A stretch of DNA of 64,000 nt. It comes from Calidifontimicrobium sp964618555. Lineage in GTDB: Bacteria > Pseudomonadota > Gammaproteobacteria > Burkholderiales > Burkholderiaceae_C. The notes beneath the pieces were generated by a model. That model had not been told where the DNA came from. It made no database searches and saw only the letters and a program-made list of their open reading frames with translations. The translations under genes and the position numbers were made by a program. Shown here piece after piece: positions 24,549-31,824 of this stretch; the first letter of the stretch is position 1; the number at the start of each line of letters is the position of its first letter. The stretch lies in NCBI GenBank assembly GCA_964618555.1, contig CAZUBF010000001.1, forward strand, positions 77,788 to 141,787. Direction: 5' to 3'.

Positions 24549-27011
24549 TCAGCGGCCGGGCGCAACGCCGGCGATCAGCCGGTCGACCTCGGCGGCCACC
24601 GCCACCGCGTCGTCGTCGAAGTAGTGCGTGTGCGCGCCGGCGCCGAGGCAGAACTCGGTGCGCCCGCCATCGCGCGACGCCACCACCCGGCCCTGCGCAT
24701 CGACGCGGGCGACGTCGAACGCCCCCGGCGCGTCGAGGCGGGTCCACAGCGCGCGCCCGACGTAGTCGCCGGCGCGGTACGCGTTGACCCACTCGTCCAG
24801 GCCGAGCTGCGCCGGCGTCGGCGTCGCGGCGGCGAACGGCGCGCCTGCCGCGCCCACCCAGCGGTACAGCAGCGGGAAGCGCGCCGCGTACAGGTCGCGC
24901 AGCGGCGAGCCCAGCGTGAACAGGGCGCGCGGCGCGTCGCCGGCGACGCCGCGCAGGCGCCCGCCGCGCTGCAGGTGGCGCAGCAGGTCGGCGCTGATCA
25001 CGCTGCCCTGGCTGTGCGCCACGATCACCAGCCGCGCGTAGCCGCGCCGGCGCAGGTAGTCGAGCAGCGAGGCGTAGCGCGAGAAGATGCGCGCGCGCGG
25101 CGGCAGCCGGTCGTGGGGATCGCGGAAGTAGTTGTCGACGTCGAGCACCGCGTCGAGCGCCACGCGCAGCCGCCCCAGGGTGCGCGTGAAGCGGGCGCCG
25201 AGCACCGTGAGCACCACCGCGCCGGCGGCGAGCCACTTGCCGATGTCCACCAGCAACGCGCCCCAGCGCGCCGGCGCGTCGCCGGCCAGCGCGAACAGCA
25301 GCGGCACGCCGGCGAGCTTCTCCACCGCGAACAGCAGGTACGCGGCACCGCCGAGCAGCGCCAGCGCCGGCACGACGGTGGCGAACAGCGTCGCGATCAC
25401 GCGCCGCGCGCGGTTCCAGCCTCGCCCGAGCCGGGTGCTGGCGGCGTCGCCCTGCGGTGTCGGCGTTGCCGGGGTCGGCGACAGCTCCTCGCGCAGCGAC
25501 GGTGCCGCCGCGACGACGGCCACGGCGCCGACGACGCCGGCCAGCGCCATCAGCGGCGTGAACAGCGCGCCGACGTCGCGCACCTGCGCCTCGAAGAACA
25601 CCGCGCCCGACGGGAACGCGCCGGCGCCGAGCAGCGCCGGCACGACGCGCACGTCGTCGAGCGCGAGCCCGGCAACGTAGGCGATCACCGACCACAGCAC
25701 GAGGCTGAGCACCACGAACAGCGCCGTCGACACCGACACCGCGATGCGTGCCGTGGCCAGCGACGCCGCGACGTCGCCGCCGGCGCGCGACAGCGCGAAG
25801 CTCAGCACCAGCGCGCCACCTTGCGCCAGCACCAGCACGCCCCAGGTGACGAGCAGCAGCGCCAGCAGCGCCTCGCCGGCGTGCAGCGCCGTGACCAGCA
25901 TCCACTCGTGCAGCGTGGTCGCGTGCGCGAGGTCGTGGCGGCCGTGCCACGCGAGCAGCACCGCCGTGAACGCGAGGACGACGACCCCGACCGCGTGCAC
26001 GCCGCGCACCGTGCGCGCGTAGCGGCGCACCAGCAACGCGCCGGCGGCCACCGTCAGCAGCGCGGCGGTGCCGGCGTACAGCATCGGCTCGGGCGCGCGG
26101 GTGCCCAGCGCCGCCGCGGCGACGGCCGCCGCACCCGCGGCGGCGACGGCCCAGGGCAGCGCGCGCGCCAGCGCCAGGGGCGCCGCGTCGGCGCGCTGCG
26201 CCGCGAGCCAGCCCCCGATGCCGAGCACCACGGTGGCGACGCCGCCGCCGAGCACCAGCAGGAAACCCACGCTGTCGACCGGCACGAACGCCGCGGCGCC
26301 GAACGGCACCAGCAGCAGCATCGCCAGCTGCAGCAGCGCCGCCGGGCCGGTGAGCAGCCACGCCGACCACGCGTGCAGGCGCTGCAGCGCGCGCAGCGCG
26401 CCGCGGACGTCGCCGTGCACCATCGCGACCTGGTCGACGACGTCGCGCGCCAGCGTGTTCAGGTGGAACAGCAGCTGGTACGCGGCCGACAGCGCGCGGA
26501 TCCCGCCGGGGCGCAGCCGCGAGTGGTCGGCCCAGTGCATCTCGTAGACGTCGACCCGGGTGCCGTCGGCGCGCCGGCGCAGCGACACGCGCGTCGACGC
26601 GTACAGGCCGTCGCGTTCGGCGGGGCGGTGGCGTGCCAGCAGGTGGTCGGTCAACGCCAGGCCGAGGTCGTCGGTGTCGGCGTCGCGGCCGTGCAGGAAG
26701 AACTCGCTCGGCCGGCCGGGCTCCATCGCTGCTTCGGCGTCGGTCGGCCCCGGCGGCCCCGGCGGCCCCGGCGGCGCCTGTGGCGCCTGTGGCGGCGCGG
26801 CGGCGCGCTGCGGTGTCGGCGCCAGCGGCGTCACCGGCACGATCACCTCGTGCACCTCGCCGTCGACGTAACGCGGCGCGCCGTCGCGCCCGTGGCACAG
26901 CAGGCGCGCGAGTTCGCGCGCCGTCTGCCCCGGCTGCTGGTCGGCGATGCCGTGCACCGCGATGACGGCCACCGCGCCGTGGTCGGGCGCGGTGGCCCGG
27001 GCTGCGTCCAT
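24549..27011 (-). CDS. Membrane alpha/beta-hydrolase-like protein with collagen-like tract
   Basis: 820 residues. The hydrolase fold is split: strand and oxyanion HG motif at the very N-terminus (VAVIAVHGIADQQPG), and the nucleophile elbow VIVAHSQGSVIS near residue 660. Between them lie about a dozen hydrophobic helices (about 215-560), so the catalytic parts probably meet on the cytosolic face of the membrane. Near residue 80 there is a short Pro-Gly run, PPGPPGPPGP, encoded by a GC-rich tandem repeat (about 26748-26785). No substrate can be proposed; lipase- or esterase-like activity is only inferred. It lies between rlhA and cysQ, all leftward. Confidence 0.6.
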   Translation of the reverse strand: MDAARATAPDHGAVAVIAVHGIADQQPGQTARELARLLCHGRDGAPRYVDGEVHEVIVPVTPLAPTPQRAAAPPQAPQAPPGPPGPPGPTDAEAAMEPGRPSEFFLHGRDADTDDLGLALTDHLLARHRPAERDGLYASTRVSLRRRADGTRVDVYEMHWADHSRLRPGGIRALSAAYQLLFHLNTLARDVVDQVAMVHGDVRGALRALQRLHAWSAWLLTGPAALLQLAMLLLVPFGAAAFVPVDSVGFLLVLGGGVATVVLGIGGWLAAQRADAAPLALARALPWAVAAAGAAAVAAAALGTRAPEPMLYAGTAALLTVAAGALLVRRYARTVRGVHAVGVVVLAFTAVLLAWHGRHDLAHATTLHEWMLVTALHAGEALLALLLVTWGVLVLAQGGALVLSFALSRAGGDVAASLATARIAVSVSTALFVVLSLVLWSVIAYVAGLALDDVRVVPALLGAGAFPSGAVFFEAQVRDVGALFTPLMALAGVVGAVAVVAAAPSLREELSPTPATPTPQGDAASTRLGRGWNRARRVIATLFATVVPALALLGGAAYLLFAVEKLAGVPLLFALAGDAPARWGALLVDIGKWLAAGAVVLTVLGARFTRTLGRLRVALDAVLDVDNYFRDPHDRLPPRARIFSRYASLLDYLRRRGYARLVIVAHSQGSVISADLLRHLQRGGRLRGVAGDAPRALFTLGSPLRDLYAARFPLLYRWVGAAGAPFAAATPTPAQLGLDEWVNAYRAGDYVGRALWTRLDAPGAFDVARVDAQGRVVASRDGGRTEFCLGAGAHTHYFDDDAVAVAAEVDRLIAGVAPGR

Positions 27012-27071
27012 GGCCGTCGATTGGAGCCTGCGCCGCCGCCGCGCGCAACGGCGGCGGGGGGGCGTCAGGCG

Positions 27072-27884
27072 TCAGGCGCGCGCGGCGACGAAGTGCGGGT
27101 TGTCGAACCCCGGCTTGCCGTAGCGCAGCGGGCGGCCGTCGTCGAGGCGCACGACCTCGCCGCCGGCGGCGCGCAGCACGGCGTGGCCGGCGGCGATGTC
27201 CCACTCCATCGTGCGGCCCAGGCGCGGGTAGAGGTCGGCCTCGCCGGCGGCGACCAGGCACAGCTTCAGCGACGACCCGGCGTTGGCCAGCGACGCCACA
27301 GGACGCCCGGCGAGGAACGCGTCGAGCGCGGCGGCGTCGCCGTGCGAGCGGCTGGCCACCACCGTCAGCCCCTCGGCCGGCACGGCGCGGCAGCGGATGT
27401 CGCGCCGCCCGGCGTCGTCCTCGACCCAGGCGCCGTGGCCGGCGGCCCCGGCGAACAGCCGCCCGCGCGCGCCCAGCGCCGGCGCGAACACCACGCCGAG
27501 CAGCGGCGCGCCGTCGTCGATCAGCGCGACGTTGACGGTGAACTCGCCGTTGCGCCCGACGAACTCCTTGGTGCCGTCGAGCGGGTCAACGAGCCAGAAG
27601 CGGCGGTCGACGGCCGGCACGCGTCCGGCGGCGACGGCCTCCTCGGCGACGATCGGCACGCCGGGCGTCAGTGCGGCCAGCGCCGGCACGATCAGCCGCT
27701 CGGCACGCTCGTCGGCCTCGGTCACCGGCGACGCGTCGTCCTTGCCGCGCACCGCGAAGTCGGTGGCGTAGACCTCCATGATCACCCGGCCGGCGTCGCG
27801 CGTGATCTGCGCCACGGCCGCGAGCAGCGCCGGCACCGATTCGCGGGGGATCGGCGACGACACGGGCATCGGATTCTGGTTCAT
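27072..27884 (-). CDS. cysQ: 3'(2'),5'-bisphosphate nucleotidase CysQ
   Basis: 270 residues of the inositol-monophosphatase fold. The lithium-sensitive phosphatase motifs are present: VAEEA (metal-binding Glu pair), WLVDPLDGTKEFVGRNGEFTVN split over metal sites near residues 95-115, and EWDIAAGHAVLRAAGG near the C-terminus. It hydrolyses the PAP left after sulfotransferase or PAPS-reductase reactions to AMP. It is divergent from the cysD fusion with only 30 bases between the start codons, so regulation is probably shared. Together with the sulfotransferase at 4707-5684 it completes a PAPS-PAP cycle. Confidence 0.92.
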   Translation of the reverse strand: MNQNPMPVSSPIPRESVPALLAAVAQITRDAGRVIMEVYATDFAVRGKDDASPVTEADERAERLIVPALAALTPGVPIVAEEAVAAGRVPAVDRRFWLVDPLDGTKEFVGRNGEFTVNVALIDDGAPLLGVVFAPALGARGRLFAGAAGHGAWVEDDAGRRDIRCRAVPAEGLTVVASRSHGDAAALDAFLAGRPVASLANAGSSLKLCLVAAGEADLYPRLGRTMEWDIAAGHAVLRAAGGEVVRLDDGRPLRYGKPGFDNPHFVAARA

Positions 27885-27945
27885 AATCTTCTGAACACAA
27901 AGTTCTTAATTACCGTGCCGAATATTAAAAGCTTTGCGCCGAATA
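27885..27945. promoter_or_regulatory. AT-rich divergent promoter patch between cysQ and cysD fusion
   Basis: About 60 bases rich in A and T, within a sequence of roughly 70% GC, spanning the 30-base gap between the cysQ start (27884) and the GTG at 27915 and the first ten codons of the latter. It contains runs such as TTCTTAATTACC and AATATTAAAAGCTTT. It is the only such patch nearby and most probably contains both promoters; exact -10/-35 boxes are not certain. Confidence 0.45.
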
Positions 27946-28859
27946 AGGTCGACGAGGTCGATGCGGCGCTGGGCGAGCTGAACCAGCGTCGCCGGCGCGC
28001 CGTCGAGCTGCGGCTGTCGGGCCACTCGCTGGCACAGACGCGCGCCGACACGGGCCTGAGCGCGCCCACGATCATCGCCGCGTACAAGGCCTTCCTCGCC
28101 GGCGGCTGGTCGGCGATTGCGGTCAAAGGTCGCGGACGCGCCGCCGGCGTCGGCCGGGCGCTGTCCGCAGCCGTCGAACGCACGCTGCAGCGCGAGGCCA
28201 GCGAGGCGCTGCCGGCGCACGGGCTGTGGACGCCGACCGCCGTGCGCCGGCGCGCGCGCGAGCTCGGCGGCGTCGAGATCGGCGAGCGCACGGTGCAGCG
28301 CTACCTCGAGCGGTGGTCGCTGCAGTGGCCCGCGCTGCGCGACGCCGCGCCGGCCAGCCGCGACGGCGCTTGCTGGTTCGACGACGAACTGCCGGCGATC
28401 GCGCAACGCGCGCACGCCGAGCGCGCGACGCTGCTGTGGTGCGCCGACGCCGCGCTGCCGGGCACGCAGGTTCGGGTGTTGGTGGCGCAGACGCTGCGCG
28501 GTGGCGCCGCCTGGCTGCCGACGCGCGCGTCGAACGACCTGCGCACGCACGTCGACTTCCTCGAACGCCTGCGGCAGACCTGGCCCGGGCCGCTCGTCGT
28601 GCTGCTGCACGGCGTGGGCGCCGCCTTCGCCGGCGCGTCCCGGGACGACGTGATCGTGTCCGAGGACGGTCGCGGCACCGCCCCGCCCGGGGGCCACGCG
28701 CCCGGCGCCGCCGCGCTGGCCGACTGGATCGCCCGCCAGCCCGGGCTGCGCGTGCTGCCGTGCCCGGTGGGACTGCCCCTGGCTGCCGGCGCGGCGCGAC
28801 CGGCCGCGCGCGCCACGCCCGCCTTGCCCCCGCCGGCCGCCCCGGCGCCCCCGAACCCG
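27915..28859 (+). other. Domesticated IS630-type transposase-like region (N-terminal part of the cysD ORF)
   Basis: It starts with helix-turn-helix sequence: LNQRRRRAVELRLSGHSLAQ and a second, winged part, LWTPTAVRRRARELGGVEIG plus ERTVQRYLERWSLQWP, in the order seen in IS630 transposases. Then comes a reduced DDE-like region, where the family's WLxxEYPAIxxRAxxEGAEIxWxDE is replaced by WFDDELPAIAQRAHAERATLLWCADAALP and the second catalytic Asp (usually in LDN) by LLHGVG. The catalytic residues therefore look lost. No terminal inverted repeats or target duplications are seen. It most likely binds DNA, perhaps at the cysQ/cysD promoter, but that is inference. Confidence 0.65.
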
Positions 28860-29774
28860 ATGACCCTGCCGACGATGAAGCTCACCCACCTGCAACGCCT
28901 CGAAGCCGAGAGCATCCACATCCTGCGCGAGGTCGTCGCCGAGTGCGAACGGCCGGTGATGCTGTACTCGATCGGCAAGGACAGCGCGTGCATGCTGCAC
29001 CTGGCGCGCAAGGCCTTCCACCCCGCGCCGCCGCCGTTCCCGCTGCTGCACGTCGACACGACGTGGAAGTTCCGCGACATGTACGCGCTGCGCGAACGCA
29101 TGGCCGGGGAGACCGGCATGGAGCTGCTGGTGTGGCAGAACCCCGAGGCCAAGGCGCTGGGCATCAACCCCTTCGACCACGGCTCGCAGATCCACACCGA
29201 CATGTGGAAGACCCAGGGCCTGAAGCAGGCGCTGGAGCACTACGGCTTCGACGCCGCGTTCGGCGGCGCGCGCCGCGACGAGGAGAAGAGCCGCGCCAAG
29301 GAGCGCATCTTCAGCTTCCGCAGCGCGCAGCACCGCTGGGACCCGAAGCACCAGCGCCCCGAGCTGTGGCACCTGTACAACGCGCGCAAGCACCCCGGCG
29401 AGTCGATCCGGGTGTTCCCGCTGAGCAACTGGACCGAGCTCGACATCTGGCAGTACATCCACCTCGAGAAGATCCCGATCGTGCCGCTGTACTTCGCGCG
29501 CGAGCGCCCCGTCGTCGAGCGCGACGGCACGCTGATCATGGTCGACGATGAGCGCATGCGCCTGAAGCCCGGCGAGGTGCCGGTGATGCGCAAGGTGCGC
29601 TTCCGCACGCTGGGGTGCTACCCGCTGTCGGGGGCGATCGAGAGCGACGCCGGGGACCTGACCGCGATCATCCAGGAGATGCTGCTGGCGCGCACCAGCG
29701 AACGCCAGGGCCGGCTGATCGACCACGACCAGGCGGCGTCGATGGAGAAGAAGAAGCAGGAGGGGTATTTCTAG
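27915..29774 (+). CDS. cysD: IS630-transposase-like domain fused to sulfate adenylyltransferase subunit 2 (CysD)
   Basis: One uninterrupted frame of 619 residues from the GTG at 27915. Residues 316-619 are a full-length CysD (from about residue 321: THLQRLEAESIHILREV), with the PP-loop YSIGKDSACMLHL, and FGGARRDEEKSRAKER, ending in the family C-terminus SMEKKKQEGYF. CysD with CysN makes APS from sulfate and ATP. The first 315 residues look like an IS630-family transposase (see separate entry). A Pro/Ala linker (ATPALPPPAAPAPPNP) joins them. The alternative CysD starts, ATG at 28860 and 28875, have no visible ribosome site, which favours the fusion, but independent initiation there cannot be excluded. 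cysNC and the permease follow in the same direction. Confidence 0.85.
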   Translation: MPNIKSFAPNKVDEVDAALGELNQRRRRAVELRLSGHSLAQTRADTGLSAPTIIAAYKAFLAGGWSAIAVKGRGRAAGVGRALSAAVERTLQREASEALPAHGLWTPTAVRRRARELGGVEIGERTVQRYLERWSLQWPALRDAAPASRDGACWFDDELPAIAQRAHAERATLLWCADAALPGTQVRVLVAQTLRGGAAWLPTRASNDLRTHVDFLERLRQTWPGPLVVLLHGVGAAFAGASRDDVIVSEDGRGTAPPGGHAPGAAALADWIARQPGLRVLPCPVGLPLAAGAARPAARATPALPPPAAPAPPNPMTLPTMKLTHLQRLEAESIHILREVVAECERPVMLYSIGKDSACMLHLARKAFHPAPPPFPLLHVDTTWKFRDMYALRERMAGETGMELLVWQNPEAKALGINPFDHGSQIHTDMWKTQGLKQALEHYGFDAAFGGARRDEEKSRAKERIFSFRSAQHRWDPKHQRPELWHLYNARKHPGESIRVFPLSNWTELDIWQYIHLEKIPIVPLYFARERPVVERDGTLIMVDDERMRLKPGEVPVMRKVRFRTLGCYPLSGAIESDAGDLTAIIQEMLLARTSERQGRLIDHDQAASMEKKKQEGYF

Positions 29775-29856
29775 CCCCCCCGAAGCGCCTGCGGCGCCTC
29801 CCCCCCGGGGGGCGCCGCCAGCAGACCGGCGAAGCCGGATCTGCGGCGGCCGCTTG
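29775..29856. repeat. GC-rich structured intergenic repeat (REP-like)
   Basis: Between cysD and cysNC lie three nested or adjacent palindromes: GCGCC/GGCGC at about 29785-29797, a C7/G6 run at about 29799-29812, and a long stem 29814-29850 made of GCCGCC, GCAGA, CCGGC pairing with GCCGG, TCTGC, GGCGGC around GAA. I recall similar elements scattered between genes in Rubrivivax/Leptothrix relatives; this window has one copy only, so the repeat nature is not proven here. It may also act as an mRNA-stabilising or attenuating hairpin between the two genes. Confidence 0.5.
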
Positions 29857-29906
29857 AACCCGTGCGACGTCAACGTCAGCGCGCATCACACACCAGGAGC
29901 CTCACC

Positions 29907-31811
29907 GTGGCCCACGTCAGCGACCTGATCGCCACCGACATCGAGCGGTACCTCAAGCAGCACGAGCACAAGAGCCTGCTGCGCTTCATCACCTGCGGCA
30001 GCGTCGACGACGGCAAGAGCACGCTGATCGGGCGGCTGCTGTACGAATCCAAGCTGCTGTTCGAGGACCAGCTGGCCGCGGTCGAGGCCGACAGCCGCAA
30101 GTGGGGCACGCAGGGCGGCGACATCGACTTCGCGCTGCTCGTCGACGGCCTGGCCGCCGAGCGCGAGCAGGGCATCACCATCGACGTCGCCTACCGCTTC
30201 TTCAGCACCGACCGGCGCAAGTTCATCGTCGCCGACACGCCGGGGCACGAGCAGTACACGCGCAACATGATCACCGGCGCGTCGACCGCCGACGTCGCGG
30301 TGATCCTGGTCGACGCGCGCAAGGGCGTGCTCACGCAGACGCGCCGCCACAGCTTCCTGGTGCACCTGATCGGCATCCGCAAGGTGGTGCTCGCCATCAA
30401 CAAGATGGACCTGGTCGACTTCTCGGAGAAGGTCTACCACCGCATCGTCGACGAGTACCGCGACTTCGCGCAGCGCATCGGCCTGAGCGACATCACGCCG
30501 ATCCCGCTGTCGGCGCTCAAGGGCGACAACATGCTCGCGCACAGCGATCGCACGCCGTGGTACCGCGGGCCGACGCTGATGGCCTTCCTCGAGACGGTCG
30601 AGGTCGACGACGTGCGCCAGCAGGCCGCGCCGCTGCGCCTGCCGGTGCAGTGGGTCAACCGCCCGAACCACGAGTTCCGCGGCTTCGCGGGCACCGTCGC
30701 CAGCGGCGTCGTGCGCCCCGGCGACCGCGTGCGCGTGCAGCCCTCGGGGCGCGAGAGCCGCGTGGCGCGCATCGTCACCGCCGACGGCGACCTGCCGCAG
30801 GCGGTGGCCGGGCAGTCGGTGACGCTCACGCTCGCCGACGAGGTCGACATCTCCCGCGGCGACGTGATCAGCGCGGCCGACAGCCCGGCCGAGGTCGCCG
30901 ACCAGTTCGAGTGCACCGTCGTGTGGATGGCCGACGAGCCGCTGCTGCCCGGGCGGCAGTACCTGCTGAAGATCGGCACGCGCACGGTGGGCGCCAGCGT
31001 CACCGAGCCGAAGTACAAGGTCAACGTCAACACGATGGAGCACCTGGCGGCCAAGCAGCTCGAGCTCAACGAGATCGGGGTGTGCAACCTGGCGCTCGAC
31101 CGCCCCGTCGCCTTCGACCCCTACGCCGTCAACCGCGACACCGGCGGCTTCGTCCTCGTCGACCGGCTGAGCAACCACACCGTCGGCGCCGGCATGCTGC
31201 ACTTCGCGCTGCGCCGCGCGCACAACATCCACCTGCAGCACGTCGACGTCGACAAGGCGGCGCGTGCGCGCCTGAAGGGCCAGCGCCCGGGGGTGCTGTG
31301 GTTCACCGGGCTGTCGGGGTCGGGCAAGTCGACGATCGCCAACCTGGTCGAGAAGCGGCTGCACGCGATGGGCCACCACACCTACCTGCTCGACGGCGAC
31401 AACGTGCGCCACGGGCTGAACAAGGACCTGGGTTTCACCGAGGCCGACCGCGTCGAGAACATCCGCCGCATCGCCGAGGTCGCGCGGCTGATGGCCGACG
31501 CCGGCCTGATCGTGATGACCGCGTTCATCTCGCCGTTCCGCGCCGAGCGCGCGATGGCGCGCAGCCTGCTCGCCGACGGCGAGTTCGTCGAGATCCACGT
31601 CGACACGCCGCTCGACGTGGCCGAGGCGCGCGACGTCAAGGGCCTGTACCGCAAGGCGCGCCGCGGCGAGCTGAAGAACTTCACCGGCATCGACTCGCCG
31701 TACGAGGCCCCCGAGACGCCCGAGCTGCGCGTGAACACCGCCGACCGCACGCCCGAGCAGGCCGCCGACGCGGTGATCGCGCGCATCCGCGAGCTCGGTC
31801 TGATCGCCTGA
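29907..31811 (+). CDS. cysNC: Bifunctional sulfate adenylyltransferase subunit 1 / APS kinase (CysN-CysC)
   Basis: 634 residues from the GTG at 29907, chosen because CAGGAG precedes it by eight bases. The CysN half is an EF-Tu-like GTPase: P-loop GSVDDGKST near residue 27, switch region GITIDVAYRFF, DTPGHEQY and NKMD. The C-terminal 190 residues are an APS kinase with P-loop GLSGSGKST near residue 470, LDGDNVRHGLNKDLGF and the FISPFRAER loop. The fusion (NodQ type) turns APS made with CysD directly into PAPS, the donor for the sulfotransferase at 4707-5684 and for assimilation. It follows the cysD gene by 132 bases. Confidence 0.95.
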   Translation: MAHVSDLIATDIERYLKQHEHKSLLRFITCGSVDDGKSTLIGRLLYESKLLFEDQLAAVEADSRKWGTQGGDIDFALLVDGLAAEREQGITIDVAYRFFSTDRRKFIVADTPGHEQYTRNMITGASTADVAVILVDARKGVLTQTRRHSFLVHLIGIRKVVLAINKMDLVDFSEKVYHRIVDEYRDFAQRIGLSDITPIPLSALKGDNMLAHSDRTPWYRGPTLMAFLETVEVDDVRQQAAPLRLPVQWVNRPNHEFRGFAGTVASGVVRPGDRVRVQPSGRESRVARIVTADGDLPQAVAGQSVTLTLADEVDISRGDVISAADSPAEVADQFECTVVWMADEPLLPGRQYLLKIGTRTVGASVTEPKYKVNVNTMEHLAAKQLELNEIGVCNLALDRPVAFDPYAVNRDTGGFVLVDRLSNHTVGAGMLHFALRRAHNIHLQHVDVDKAARARLKGQRPGVLWFTGLSGSGKSTIANLVEKRLHAMGHHTYLLDGDNVRHGLNKDLGFTEADRVENIRRIAEVARLMADAGLIVMTAFISPFRAERAMARSLLADGEFVEIHVDTPLDVAEARDVKGLYRKARRGELKNFTGIDSPYEAPETPELRVNTADRTPEQAADAVIARIRELGLIA

Positions 31812-31824
31812 TCGCGCACCCGCG

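Noticed and set aside
24468..27914. Upstream extension of the CysD fusion frame
   Set aside because: The frame stays open but is antisense to the hydrolase and cysQ genes and has no recognisable motif; the IS630-like part begins only at 27915.
27915..28859. Active insertion sequence
   Set aside because: No terminal inverted repeats or target duplications are visible, the frame continues into cysD, and the catalytic acids are missing.
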